A stretch of 64,000 bases of DNA, from contig CATNEN010000029.1 of NCBI GenBank assembly GCA_950097015.1, positions 5,165,501-5,229,500 on the forward strand. Direction: 5' to 3'. The position numbers and the translations under genes were made by a program. This document shows, piece by piece, positions 48,075 to 60,300 of this stretch (the stretch's first letter is position 1; each line of letters opens with the position of its first letter). The notes beneath the pieces were generated by a model. That model saw only the letters and a program-made list of their open reading frames with translations. It was not told the DNA's origin and did no database searches. The stretch is from Macrostomum hystrix (Eukaryota > Platyhelminthes > Macrostomidae).

Positions 48075-48740
48075 ATTCCATTGATCCCTAATCAATGACA
48101 ATTAGATCTAATAAAATTTAAAACCAAGAAAATTTAACAGCCTGCTATGCATGTAAAAAGTGCTGGATATCATATTCTAAGATATTCACGGACACAAACA
48201 TGACACATAGACATAGGCAGCCATTTTTATAACAGAGTAACAAAATGAGAATTGAGAAATCAAAGCGCATATAAAAAGAGACAGTACTAGTCGTATCATT
48301 TTACTACAAGTAGGCTGCTGAATGATAAAGTGCTACAAAACAAATTCACTTTTGGTAATGTAAGTGTCGCATTTAGCTCGCATAATATATAGAAAATTGA
48401 AAAATATATATTCGCCGGAAAGTTCAGTTTGTGCCATAGAGTAGGAAATGGGGGGTTATAACTCTCAGGGTCAGAAACAATGGATGGGCCAATAGCAAGT
48501 CGCATTATGACAGGCAGTGACAGAAAGACAGGCTAGCAACGGAAAATCGGAAAGCTTAAATTATTAATGAATTTTTTAATCGCAGAAAAGCAAAATTGTT
48601 GAATTTACAAAACTTCTGTTTGTGAAAATCTCAACATCTGGTAATTTGTGATCAATTGAGCACTCATCTTGGTTATACTGATGAAGGAGCTTGTAGTCCA
48701 ATCGTTAGAGCTTATGAGAGTTGACTTTGCAACTTTGCAA
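48075..48740. other. AT-rich intergenic, nothing recognised
   Basis: No frame or repeat that I can support. Confidence 0.4.
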
Positions 48741-48744
48741 CTAC

Positions 48745-50628
48745 CAATACACCAGCATTGATTGGCAGATTGTGAACTACCAATACACCAGCATTGATTG
48801 GCAGATTGTGAACTACCAATAAACCAGCATTGATTGGCAGATTGTGAACTACCAATAACCCAGCATTGATTGGCAGATTGTGAACTACCAATACACCAGC
48901 ATTGATTGGCAGATTGTGAACTACCAATAACCCAGCATTGATTGGCAGATTGTGAACTACCAATACACCAGCATTGATTGGCAGATTGTGAACTACCAAA
49001 AAACCAGCATTGATTGGCAGATTGTGAACTACCAATAAACCAGCATTGATTGGCAGATTGTGAACTACCAATAACCCAGCATTGATTGGCAGATTGTGAA
49101 CTACCAATAAACCAGCATTGATTGGCAGATTGTGAACTACCAATAAACCAGCATTGATTGGCAGATTGTGAACTACCAATACACCAGAATTGATTGGCAG
49201 ATTGTGAACTACCAATACACCAGCATTGATTGGCAGATTGTGAACTACCAATACACCAGAATTGATTGGCAGATTGTGAACTACCAATAAACCAGCATTG
49301 ATTGGCAGATTGTGAACTACCAATACACCAGCATTGATTGGCAGATTGTGAACTACCAATACACCAGCATTGGTAGATTGGCAGATTGTGAACTACCAAT
49401 ACACCAGCATTGGTAGATTGGCAGATTGTGAACTACCAATACACCAGAATTGATTGGCAGATTGTGAACTACCAATACACCAGAATTGATTGGCAGATTG
49501 TGAACTACCAATACACCAGCATTGGTAGATTGGCAGATTGTGAACTACCAATACACCAGCATTGGTAGATTGGCAGATTGTGAACTACCAATACACCAGC
49601 ATTGGTAGATTGGCAGATTGTGAACTACCAATACACCAGAATTGATTGGCAGATTGTGAACTACCAATACACCAGCATTGATTGGCAGATTGTGAACTAC
49701 CAAAAAACCAGCATTGATTGGCAGATTGTGAACTACCAATAAACCAGCATTGATTGGCAGATTGTGAACTACCAATAACCCAGCATTGATTGGCAGATTG
49801 TGAACTACCAATACACCAGCATTGATTGGCAGATTGTGAACTACCAATAACCCAGCATTGATTGGCAGATTGTGAACTACCAATACACCAGCATTGATTG
49901 GCAGATTGTGAACTACCAAAAAACCAGCATTGATTGGCAGATTGTGAACTACCAATAAACCAGCATTGATTGGCAGATTGTGAACTACCAATAACCCAGC
50001 ATTGATTGGCAGATTGTGAACTACCAATAAACCAGCATTGATTGGCAGATTGTGAACTACCAATAAACCAGCATTGATTGGCAGATTGTGAACTACCAAT
50101 ACACCAGAATTGATTGGCAGATTGTGAACTACCAATACACCAGCATTGATTGGCAGATTGTGAACTACCAATACACCAGAATTGATTGGCAGATTGTGAA
50201 CTACCAATAAACCAGCATTGATTGGCAGATTGTGAACTACCAATACACCAGCATTGATTGGCAGATTGTGAACTACCAATACACCAGCATTGGTAGATTG
50301 GCAGATTGTGAACTACCAATACACCAGCATTGGTAGATTGGCAGATTGTGAACTACCAATACACCAGAATTGATTGGCAGATTGTGAACTACCAATACAC
50401 CAGAATTGATTGGCAGATTGTGAACTACCAATACACCAGCATTGGTAGATTGGCAGATTGTGAACTACCAATACACCAGCATTGGTAGATTGGCAGATTG
50501 TGAACTACCAATACACCAGCATTGGTAGATTGGCAGATTGTGAACTACCAATACACCAGCATTGGTAGATTGGCAGATTGTGAACTACCAATACACCAGC
50601 ATTGGTAGATTGGCAGATTGTGAACTAC
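48745..50628. repeat. 36/40-bp array, about 50 copies
   Basis: Unit includes GATTGGCAGATTGTGAACTA and CCAATACACCAGCATT; units with GGTA added are 40 bp. A block is duplicated at an offset of about 920 bp (ends 49359 and 50279). Confidence 0.96.
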
Positions 50629-50825
50629 AATAAGCCTCCTGAAACAATGCAAATTAAACGATATTTTGAATACCCACATACGCTCGTAGAATCTGCATGA
50701 TTTGCTTTGATCACAAAGGCACGTCACATATTGTTCATTTACGAGTCATATCAAAGACAAAAAACCTTTTCATAAAACGGCGAGAGACAAAGAGAGAACC
50801 ACAGAAACGTTTTAGGAAAAATATT

Positions 50826-50831
50826 TTTATT
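50826..50831 (-). terminator. Candidate poly(A) signal of USP32
   Basis: AATAAA on the minus strand about 310 nt after the USP32 stop codon, in AT-rich sequence just before the 36/40-bp array ends. Confidence 0.5.
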
Positions 50832-51142
50832 ACATAGCTTGGGTACCTATAAATTTGAAATAAAAAATACTTACCAGCACGTACACAAACTCACGAACAA
50901 GTGGAAGCTTAGTTAAGTTATAAGCGGACGAAACTTGTTGAATAAGAAATGACCTTGTCAATAAAAAGCCATTTTAGTTTGTCATCTTTGCTAACCATTA
51001 ATTAAAAAGAATCAGAAACTCAGCACACGGCAAGAAGCGGTGTATAACTCGAAAAAATAATCAATGTTATGGGATCTATATGAGATGATTACATAATCTA
51101 GCGTATGCAATTCCTCACAGCCAGTGGGTTTAGGGTTAGAAT

Positions 51143-51316
51143 CTACTGTAGGGAGCACATCTTTCGCATCTCCGTGTCAACCTCATCTTCCTGTGTTGGA
51201 CCGTCGCATGGCGCCCGGCCAGACACATCCGGCAGCAGCTCTTCTAGGCGCGTATCGTCGCGCTCATAGAACAACAGGTAGGCTGTGGTCATGTCCACCT
51301 GGTCCTCGGAAACCGC
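51143..51316 (-). CDS. USP32: USP32 exon 14: C-terminus with CAAX box
   Basis: Acceptor AACTTTCAG. Reads [10 protein letters not shown] and ends EMRKMCSLQ followed by TAG at 51145-51143. The last four residues form a CAAX-type box, suggesting membrane anchoring by prenylation. Confidence 0.93.
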   Translation of the reverse strand, partial: AVSEDQVDMTTAYLLFYERDDTRLEELLPDVSGRAPCDGPTQEDEVDTEMRKMCSLQ

Positions 51317-54300
51317 CTGAAAGTTTAGACGGAAGGATGGATTATGGACTAGCGAAATGGATTATACAGCAGGCATAGGGAAAATTTAGGATGAGTACGG
51401 ATAGTATAGGCAGGATTGGGATAATATAGGAGGAATGGGATAAAATAGGCGGGATTGGGATAAAATAGGCGGGATTGGGATAAAATAGGTGGGATTGGGA
51501 TAATATAAGCGGGATTTGGATAATATAGGGAGAATGAGAATATATAAAAGGTATTGGGAAAATGTAGGAGGTACGGGGATAATAAAAGAGGAAAGGGATA
51601 ATATAGAAGGGGATAGGGATAATATATGAGGAATAGGAATAATACAGGAGGTATTGGGATTATACAATATGAAAAGGGAGAATTTGGGAGAAATGAGGAT
51701 AATATTGGAGGGATGGGATCATATTGGAGGAATGGAATAATATTGGAGGAATGGGGATAATATTGGAGGAATGGGGATAATATTGGAGGAATGGGGATAA
51801 TATTGGAGGAATGGGGATAATATTGGAGAAATGGGGATAATATTGGAGGAATGGGGATAATATTGGAGGAATGGGGATAATATTGGAGGAATGGGGATAA
51901 TATTGGAGGAATGGGGATAATATTGGAGGAGTGGGGATAATATTGGAGGAATGGGGATAATATTGGAGGAATGGGGATAATATTGGAGGAATGGGGATAA
52001 TATTGGAGGGATGGGGATAATATTGGAGGAATGGGGATAATATTGGAGGGATGGGGATAATATTGGAGGAATGGGGATAATATTAAAGTAATGGGGATAA
52101 TATTAAAGTAATGGGGATATCTAATAAGAAGATACAGATAATGAGCAGAGCAATTTAAAAACAAAAGAACAACGTAGATCCAGGCCTAATTCTCACCTTA
52201 ACTGAGCTGTCATTGAACAGGTACCACTGGCCGGTGGAATTGCGCGCATAAGACACATAGTGACCGCCGCCAAGGATGCCAGAATGGCAGATCACAGCGT
52301 ACAGGTGATATTGGGCTTCGTCAGTGGCGGCCGGAGCGCCAGGGCTGGCGTGCGGCTGCAGCCTCAGGCCGCGTGTGGGACAGGTGACCACTTTGTGCGA
52401 TTTCACCCAGCGATTGGCTAAGAAGTGAAAACGCTTCAGGTGCAAAATTAGCACGGGCGGCAGGCGCCACAGGCGCATAGCTAGACTGGCTGTCCGATGC
52501 TCGCGACACTTTGAACAGAAATAGGTGTCCTTATCGTTCAACTCTTCCACGCGGGTGAAGGCCCGGAAGCAGGCGTCCAGATTCATTGGCTCGGCAACGA
52601 CCTGCGCGACAATGGAATCAATTTAGCCTCGCTGTGGATTCGAACTCGGGTACTCCGGTTTTTACCCAAATTCTTACCTTTTGCAGGTGTTGCAGTGATG
52701 AATCCGTAGCGAATTCCCGCTCCAGCGAGGCCTGATAACGCAGGTGCAGGGCAGTGTGCTCCCAATCAACTGCCAAGTGATCGGAGCGCGACTCGTAAGG
52801 CGCATTGTCGCAGGGCACCGGGCAGCCGCGGCAGAACCTGTACCAGGGACACAGGGCGCAGGCCAGGCCGCTGCCGTTGATGCACTTCACTTCGAATGGG
52901 TACTCTGAGGAGCTGACGGCGTCCCCGAGTGTGGCGTGGTTTGAGTGCGGGAACTCCGGCTTTGGAGTGACTAGGCGCTTCACCTGGGGAAGGATAGGTG
53001 GGAAGACTAACTGCTGATACCGAATATCACTTGAATCTAAAATCTAATGCTGACAAACCATATTCCTTGCATATGACACCCACTGCTGACACCCCATGAC
53101 CCTGAAATCTGATACCTACTGCTGACAAACCATATTCCTTGCATATGACACCCACTGCTGACACCCCATGACCCTGAAATCTGACACCTACTGCTGACAA
53201 ACCATATTCCTTGCATATGACACCCACTGCTGACACCCCATGACCCTGAAATCTGACACCTACTGCTGACAAACCATATTCCTTGCATATGACACCCACT
53301 GCTGACACCCCATGACCCTGAAATCTGACACCCACTACTGACACCTATGTCCCTTGAATCTGACAACCACTGCTGACAAACCATATCCATTGAATCTGAC
53401 ACCCACTGCTGACAAACCACATCCATTGAATCTGACACCCACTGCTGACAAACCATGTCCCTTGAATCTGACACCTCCTGCTGACAGTCTGAAAGCAGAT
53501 TGCTGAATAATCACAACCAGGAAATCCCAGCCAAGAGTAGGCCTGACTATGCTCACCTGCAGCCAGATGCAGCGATACACATCGCAGTTTTTCATGCCTG
53601 GCAGCAGAGGCAGCACGCAGGGCAGGCTAAACAGTGACGGCCTCGATTTGTGATAGGACAGAAAGTACACCTCCATGCGAATCTGTTTGCGGTGATAAAC
53701 TAACGCGAAGCCTAGGCCGCGAGATGACAAAGAAGCCGAGAGCTGCTGCTGCTGCTGCTGCTGCTCTGTTGAAGGTTGCTCTGCTAGGCTATTAACGGAA
53801 CTATTCCTCGATATCTGCTGTGCTCCAGAGTTCGAATTCGGACCATTGCTATTGGCTCCGCCGCCGTTACAGACCGGTTGTCGGCCTGGCGCGACAGCTG
53901 TACTGGCCGGCGGAGACGCAGTCAGCAGAGGAGGCGACGACACTGGCATCAGGTAAGCAAACAATGAACTGCCAGACGCCAGGTATTTGATCTGCTGCTC
54001 GTCCGATGGAAAGTTCTTAGGAACGGGGAAAAGTTTAATGGCCAGGCATCAATTTGGTTATCTTTTCCCTGTAAAAAATTCGGCTGCTTCTTCGGTGGGT
54101 TTTTTGTGCAAAATAGGAGTGGAATCTACCAAAATCCCCCCTATCTCGCAAGAGTTAAAGAAACCACCCAGGAAGCAGCCGATGTAACCGTAAATTGTGC
54201 GGAAACCGCCGAAGAATCACCCGAACCAGCGGCCCATGGGACAACCAGAGAATTATTTACGGGCGATTCCTCGTCGGTTTCTGAGCATGGAATCTTCCGA

Positions 54301-57300
54301 ACTGGAGGATTCTTTGGGTGATTCCATTTCGCCACCAAGAAGCACCGAGAAAACGCCCAGTTGGGTAGATTCTAAGCATGGAATCATCCGATTGTTATGT
54401 TTCCAGTGTTCGGCTGTTTCTTTTTCTGGAATAACCGCAGATTCCAACTGGAATCACCCAAAGAAACATCCATATCTTTTAGCGGGCTATAAGAAATCTA
54501 TCAGACCAAATAGCTTACCAGCACTGTTGAAGATATGACAGCCGCTAGCACAATCAGCCGCTGGTCAATACTGAATCTGTCAGACACAGCCTTGCGCACC
54601 TCCGAGTACTTGTCGTCGTGATTCAACAGTACGCCAAATCTAACCGGCTGGCGCTCGTCCAAGAAGAACACTGTTTGGAGGCGGTTGGTTGCGGATGACA
54701 GAGAACTGACAATTTTCATTGAACCTATCCAGATCCGTCCTGACCCATCTAGATCCGTCCTGACCTATCCAGATCCGTCCTGACCCATCTAGATCCGTCC
54801 TGACCTATCCAGATCCGTCCTGACCCATCTAGATCCGTCCTGACCTATCCAGATCCGTCCTGACCCATCTAGATCCGTCCTGACCCATGTAGATCCGTCC
54901 TGACCCATGAAGATCCGCTCTGACCCATCTAGATGTGTCCTGACCCATCTCGATCCGTAACTGACGCATTAAGGTCCGTCCTGACCCATCTAGATCCGTC
55001 CTGACCCATCAAGATTTGTCCTGACCCATCAAGATCGGTCCTGACCCATCTAGATTTGTCCTTACTCATCCAGATCTGCTCTGACCCATCTCGATCCGTA
55101 ACTGACGCATTAAGGTCCGTCCTGACCCATCAAGATCCGACCTGACCTATCTACATTTGTCCTGACCCATCTAGATTTGTCGTGACCCATCAAGATCCGT
55201 CCTCACCCATCTAGATTTGTCGTGACCCATCTAGATTTGTCCTCACTCATCAATATCCGTCCTGACCCATCTAGATCCGTCCTGACCCATCTAGATTTGT
55301 CCTCACTCATCAATATCCGTCCTGACCCATCTCGATCCGTCCTGACCCATTAAGATCCGTCCTGACCCATCAAGATACGTGATGACCCATCAAGATCCGT
55401 CCTGACCGTCCTGACCCATCTAGATTTGTCCTTACTCATCCAGATCTGCTCTGCCCCATCTAGATGCGTCTTGACCCATCTCGATCCGTCCTGACCCATC
55501 TCGATCCGTCCTGACCCATCAAAATATGTGATGACCCATCAAGATCTGTTCTGACCCATCCAGATTTGTCCTTACTCATCCAGATCTGCTCTGCCCCATC
55601 TAGATGCGTCTTGACCCATCTCGATCCGTCCTGACCCATCAAAATATGTGATGACCCATCAAAATCTGTTCTGACCCATCAGAGATTTGTCCTGACCCAT
55701 CTAGATTTGTCCTGACCCATCAAGACCTGTCCAGACCCATATAGATCTGATCTGCACTTTTCCATCTAGATGCGCCCTGACCCATCAAGACCAGTTCTGA
55801 CCCATCTAGGTCTTCTGTGACCAACCCTTATGTCCTTACTCACCCATGCAAAGAAAACTCACCAATAACTTCGATTAGCAGAGAGTTCTCTAGCGGCAGC
55901 GGCAGAGACAGCACTGAGAATGGATCAAATTTGACAGATGAGTTTGAGCACACCTTGCACTGAACCTCTGTGCGCAGTTGGCCATGAAAAAGATCTACAA
56001 TGATGCTCTGATTGCGGGCCAGGTGATTGTCCCAGCATTCGGCGGCCACCTCGTCATCTGGCCGACCGTCCGAGTCCTTTAGCTCAGTATAGGGCTTCTC
56101 CTTGACTCGGTTGAGATCTTCGTGAAGGCCGTCTAGTAAGAAGCTGAGAAATTCCTGCGAGTCGTGCTGCTGATTGCCAGAGAATCGGCGCGAGTACCTG
56201 GCTATGGTCATCTGAAATTGAGTTTAGCCAGAATTAATTACGAACTTTACTTCTGAATTACTACATACTGTTCTCAATTGCTCTCAATACTGTTCTCAAT
56301 TTACCCATAATGTTCTCAATCGACCCATACTGTTCTCAATTAACCCATAATGTTCTCAATTGACCCATACTGTTCTCAATTGACCCATAACTGTTCTCAA
56401 TTGACCCATACTGTTCAATTGACCCATAACTGTTCTCAATTGACTCATACTGTTCTCAATTGACCCATACTGTTCTCAATTGACTCATACTGTTCTCAAT
56501 TGACCCATAACTGTTCTCAATTGAATCATACTGTTCTCAATTGACTCATACTGTTCTCAATTGACCCATACTGTTCTCAATTGACTCATACTGTTCTCAA
56601 TTGACTCATACTGTTCTCAATTGACTCATACTGTTCTCAATTGACCCATACTGTTCTCAATTGACTCATACTGTTCTCAATTGACCCATACTGTTCTCAA
56701 TTGACTCATACTGTTCTCAATTGACCCATACTGTTCTCAATTGACTCATACTGTTCTCAATTGACCCATAACTGTTCTCAATTGACCCATACTGTTCTCA
56801 ATTGACTCATACTGTTCTCAATTGACTCATACTGTTCTCAATTGACCCATACTGTTCTCAATTGACTCATACTGTTCTCAATTGACCCATAACTGTTCTC
56901 AATTGACCCATACTGTTCTCAATTGACTCATACTGTTCTCAATTGACTCATACTGTTCTCAATTGACCCATACTGTTCTCAATTGACTCATACTGTTCTC
57001 AATTGACTCATACTGTTCTCAATTGACTCATACTGTTCTCAATTGACCCATACTGTTCTCAATTGACCCATACTGTTCTCAATTGACTCATACTGTTCTC
57101 AATTGACCCATACTGTTCTCAATTGACTCATACTGTTCTCAATTGACCCACACAAACAATTGACTTCAATACAATTAAGTTTCCCTCAGATTTCTATTGT
57201 CAATAGTAGGCCAGCAGCTACTCAAATCAGAAAGCCAGCCAAACCAAACTCACCCGCAGTTTGAGCGGGGCCACGACTGACGCATTGCCGTTCCACATGT

Positions 57301-60300
57301 CTTTGATGAGCTCGGCGTACCGCTCCGCCATGTGGCCCTTCATGCCCATGGGATTTGAACTGCAGAGTAAAATGATATTTTAAGGGACTTTTGATTGGGA
57401 GATATTCGAGATTTACGGGTTAGATAGCACGTGTACTAATAAATCACAAAATAGTAATAGGCCAGATAATACAGTAGTATGTAGTGCAGCTCAATTAGGC
57501 ACTCACCGGTTAAGCTCGTACAGGTGCAGGCCATTCTGAAAATAGGCTGTAAGCGTAGGCGTATTGCTAACGCACTGCAGAGCCGAATTTAGAAAGCAGG
57601 TATTGCCCAGATTATTGAGGCCCGTGACGCCGCGCATCATTGAATCGCGCCGACGAACAAGAGACCGACTCTTGGCTAGCTCGGCCAGCTCCTCTGGCCA
57701 GGTGAGGTCCCGATTGCGAACCTCGAACAGCAGGCAGCCGCCACTGTTCGGCAGGCCGATCTCCTCTAGACAGGCGCCCTCAGATTCCAACGGCTCCAAC
57801 TGATGGCCGTCATCCAGGACGCGCCATAGACGGAAGTTTTCCTTGGGGACAGACATGCGCTGGCTGAAGAAGGTGTACAGCTGCCCGACGGTGTGCCGAC
57901 GGCTGAAGCAGGCCGAATGGCACAGAATTCGGCGAGGTATGGCAACGGCTGAAGTTGCGGCGTCAAGGCCTGCAACGGCGGAGCCTGAGGCCGATGAGGA
58001 AGACGACAAGGACGAGCCGCCGTGAACAACACCTGCGGCCGCAGCGGCGGCCATCGCGGCCGACATTGGCAATACGCCGGAGATGAAGCGTCCAACGCTG
58101 GCCGCCCTGCCGACAGCTGACGAAGCGGAGCCGGGAGGCCCGCCTGGCGGAGGCGGCGACTGGTGCTTGAGGATGCCGACGGAGATAGGATAGAGCTCAA
58201 GGCCGCCGTAGTCGGTGACCAGGCGAGGCAGGGACGGCCCACCGCCGTACCAGGCCTGCAGGGCCCACCAGACCGGATCTGGCAGCATCTGGAAGTCCTC
58301 GCCAGGCCGCAGCGGTCCGCCGTCGGAAGCGCGCCGCAGTAGGCCACCCTCGTTGGTGAGGGTGAGCGGCCGGCCAGGACAGGGCGCCAGCAGGGGGGCA
58401 TTGTTGATGGCACCCGGTTTCTGCGGCGGAGCCTTGCTAGCAGCCGAAGCTGACGATGACAGATAGGATCCGCCGCCGATGGAGTTGGCGCCGAGACTGC
58501 TAATTGACGAAGTCTTCTGGTGACGCCGCGGCTGCAGAGTCTGGGACTGCGGCTGCTGCAGCTGCAGCTGATAGTGATGATGCTGCGGTGCATCGGCATC
58601 GAAGCTGACGTATTGCTGCCAGGCGGCCCACCAGGCGGGGTGCACCAGGAACCAGTTGTCGCCGGGCTTCAGGCCGCGCCTTCGCTCCCTATTAACCCAT
58701 TCGTAGACTATGCGCTGCTCGTCCTGGCGGTACTGCGGCCGAAGTCCCAGCACAATGTGGCACACCTTTGCAAGGAGCGCGAGTTATTATCGATGTCGAT
58801 CACTCGAAAACAGGCGCTCAAACTCAAGAGAAATTTAAACACCCGGCAAGATTCTAACTTTCTTTCACCTACCTGGTACATGAGTCGCATCAGGGCCTCC
58901 CAAAGCGAGTTGCTAAGCGACCACATTAGGTATTCCTCGGTGCTGACTAGCAACTCTTCGCCGTGCAATTGCAGCAGCTCGCTGGCTACCTGATCAACCA
59001 AATCGGCGTCCACCGCGGACGAAGCGGAGGCTCCGCCATTGACGGCTGACGGCAAAGACGAGGAGACAGACGGGGCAGTGGTTGGCAATGTTGAGCAGTC
59101 GTCAACGCTGGTTTGACTCTGGGCTAGAACAAAGGCGCTAACCATGCGACGAACGTCGTGCTTATCTAAGTAGCCGTCCCGGTCACGATCGAATACTTTG
59201 AAGCAGACTGGCATAAATATCGATTAGATACGTGGGGCGCTTCATTAGACTTTATTCATATACCTTATTACCTTAGCTAACTTTTGTTCTTCTGTTTGCT
59301 TATCTTGTCGATTGTTATCACTCTTATCCATTGTTATCCACCTAGCCCATTGTTATTAAGCTTGTTCATTGTTATCTCTATTGTCTATTGTTATCTCCAT
59401 TGTCCATTGTTATCTCTATTGTCCATTGTTACCCCCTTTGTCTATTGTTATCTCCGTTGTCCATTGTTATCTCTATTGTCCATTGTTACCCCTTTTGTCT
59501 ATTGTTATCTCCATTGTCCATTGTTATCTCTATTGTCAATTGTTATCAATCTTGTTCATTGTAATCACCATTGTTATCTCTAATGTCCATTGTTATCCAT
59601 CGTGTCGATTGTTATCTCTATTGCCAATTGTTATTTATTTTGTCAATTAGTATCCCTCTTGTGACTTTTTATTATCTCTCTTGTCAATTGCTATCGACCT
59701 GGTCCATTGTCATCTCTAGTGTTTGTTATTATCCATCTGGTCCAGTGTTATCTATCTGGTATTTCTATCAGTTCTGGTCCATAGTTCCTATAGCATGGAG
59801 ACTTAATACTTCACAAAAAACTGCTAATTACATTTCTGCCGCTCCGTGATGGGACCCCGGCAGCAGGCGGAGATGCCGCAGGACATCTCTTTGAAATCAA
59901 TATGATCGTCATTGTTCTCGTCGAACGCGGCAAAGAAGCCATCAACAACGTTGTCGGGTATTGGCGGCGACACTAGACGTCGAAATGTAGTGAGATCGAA
60001 GCGACCCGACTGGGAGAGACCCTTGAGGTACCAGTACCTCTTCTCCAGCTCGATAATATCCTTCTCGTCAACTGGGTTTGGAAATCGTTAATAAAAAAGC
60101 GAGATCTATAAATCTATACTTGCGCAACAGCAGCACAGCACAATGGGCACTCACGGTGAGTCACACCGGCCAAAATCTGATAGAAACTCAACGCTTCGGA
60201 ATCGTCCGACAGTCTGACAACGCACGGATCCTTCAATAGCCAAGTTGAGAATGCTGTCACACACGGATGCTCAAGTAGCCATTTAGTAAACTGCTCAAGA

